A DNA stretch of 64,000 nucleotides, from positions 124,001 to 188,000 of the forward strand of contig NZ_CP030848.1 of the NCBI RefSeq assembly GCF_008274825.1, written 5' to 3'. The notes beneath the pieces are model-generated. The model was not told the DNA's origin, did not search any database, and was given only the letters and a program-made list of their open reading frames with translations. Below are positions 63,213-64,000 of the stretch, in pieces. How positions within the stretch are numbered: position 1 is the first letter of the stretch; each line of letters starts with the position of its first letter. The stretch comes from Sphingobacterium hotanense (GTDB taxonomy: Bacteria > Bacteroidota > Bacteroidia > Sphingobacteriales > Sphingobacteriaceae). A program made the translations under genes and the position numbers.

Positions 63213-64000
63213 ATGAAAAAGATAGCTGTTATAGGTTTAGGATATGTAGGATTGCCGCTTGCGCGATTGTTTGCAACAAAATATCCTGTATTGGGATTTG
63301 ATATCAATCAAAAGCGCATCGATGAATTACGCTCGGGTAGAGATCTAACTCTTGAAGTTGAGGACGACGTTCTGAAGGCTGTTCTTGTTGATCAAAACCC
63401 TTTTGATGAAGATACCATTGGTTTATTCTGTTCGAACCAGTTGTCTGATATTGAAAACGCTAATTTTTACGTAGTGACAGTTCCTACACCTGTTGATAAA
63501 AATAACAGGCCGGATCTTACACCATTATATAAAGCTTCTGAAACCGTTGGTAAAGTACTGAAAAAGGGGGATATCGTGGTATATGAATCTACTGTATACC
63601 CGGGAGTCACGGAAGAAGAATGTATCCCGGTGTTGGAAAGAGTTTCTGGCTTGAAATTTAACGTTGATTTTTATGCAGGATATTCCCCGGAAAGGATCAA
63701 TCCAGGTGATAAACAGCACACTGTAGAGAAAATCTTAAAAGTTACATCTGGTTCGACTCCAGAAATTGGAGAAGAAGTAGATGAGGTATACAAGTCGGTT
63801 ATTACGGCAGGAACGCATTTGGCTCCGACTATTAAAGTCGCAGAAGCTGCGAAAGTTATAGAAAACTCTCAACGAGATATCAATATTGCCTTTGTTAATG
63901 AACTAGCGAAGATTTTTAATATTTTGAATATCGATACACATGCAGTATTAGAAGCGGCAGGAACTAAATGGAACTTTTTGCCTTTTAAACCGGGATTGGT
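63213..64000 (+). CDS. Nucleotide-sugar dehydrogenase (UDP-HexNAc type), cut by window edge
   Basis: The ATG at 63213 opens a frame that continues to the window edge (262 codons of about 420-430). It is an NAD-dependent UDP-sugar dehydrogenase: [62 protein letters not shown] and [29 protein letters not shown]. This subgroup (WbpO/TviB-like) oxidises UDP-GalNAc or UDP-GlcNAc to the uronic acid, distinct from the Ugd encoded upstream. The active-site Cys lies past the edge. It is in line with the epimerase gene. Confidence 0.9.
   Translation, partial: MKKIAVIGLGYVGLPLARLFATKYPVLGFDINQKRIDELRSGRDLTLEVEDDVLKAVLVDQNPFDEDTIGLFCSNQLSDIENANFYVVTVPTPVDKNNRPDLTPLYKASETVGKVLKKGDIVVYESTVYPGVTEEECIPVLERVSGLKFNVDFYAGYSPERINPGDKQHTVEKILKVTSGSTPEIGEEVDEVYKSVITAGTHLAPTIKVAEAAKVIENSQRDINIAFVNELAKIFNILNIDTHAVLEAAGTKWNFLPFKPGL

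Overview
The window is a chromosomal segment from a Bacteroidota bacterium, most likely of the Sphingobacteriaceae (Sphingobacterium/Pedobacter/Olivibacter group). The evidence is two ECF sigma/FecR-type anti-sigma/SusC/SusD loci, lipoproteins with Bacteroidota-style lipoboxes, weak Shine-Dalgarno sequences, and promoters of the Bacteroidota TTTG-N19-TAnnTTTG type. No rRNA, tRNA, CRISPR array or intact insertion sequence was seen. Both ends cut genes: a catalase-peroxidase on the left and a nucleotide-sugar dehydrogenase on the right.

Region 1 (1-5.3 kb) holds katG (5' part), an MscS-type channel with a small partner gene, a DUF4142 lipoprotein and a DUF2383 four-helix protein. This looks like a stress and envelope neighbourhood.

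Region 2 (6.2-29.8 kb) holds two convergent outer-membrane uptake loci. The left one (+) is sigma, FecR, SusC, SusD, DUF4843 lipoprotein, PKD-like lipoprotein, TlpA. The right one (-) is sigma, FecR, SusC, SusD, and a 767-residue protein with two thioredoxin domains. Neither has a glycoside hydrolase or peptidase, so the substrate cannot be named. Between them lie an orphan NarL-type regulator, a decayed AbiEii-type toxin gene and a cluster of three very small ORFs (17.18-17.57 kb) in operon-like spacing. The right locus has a plus-strand terminator and promoter-like sequence between fecR and susC. This is the position and orientation expected for a cis-antisense RNA of the DonS type.

Region 3 (30.2-40.9 kb) holds a PAS-containing kinase-like protein, then a complete cyanophycin operon: cphA (synthesis), cphB (depolymerisation to beta-Asp-Arg) and a plant-type asparaginase/isoaspartyl dipeptidase. 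The last is broken by a one-base frameshift. A hybrid histidine kinase and a low-GC repeat protein of the YwqK/MORN type follow, then about 1.5 kb of AT-rich DNA without convincing genes.

Region 4 (42.3-53.3 kb) holds an S41 processing protease, a TPR protein, rarA, a DEDDh exonuclease, and then surface-polysaccharide genes: manC, cpsB and rfbBCDA (dTDP-L-rhamnose).

Region 5 (53.3-57.1 kb) is gene-poor accessory DNA with tiny membrane proteins, an unknown 156-residue protein and ORFs interrupted by stop codons. It splits the polysaccharide locus.

Region 6 (57.1-64 kb) holds a TPR/HTH regulator with a near-leaderless promoter, a small membrane-anchored protein, a winged-helix regulator with its own good promoter, then ugd, a cytidylyltransferase, an NDP-sugar epimerase and a second NDP-sugar dehydrogenase. 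These supply uronic-acid and amino-sugar precursors and form the head of an exopolysaccharide or capsule operon that continues beyond the window.
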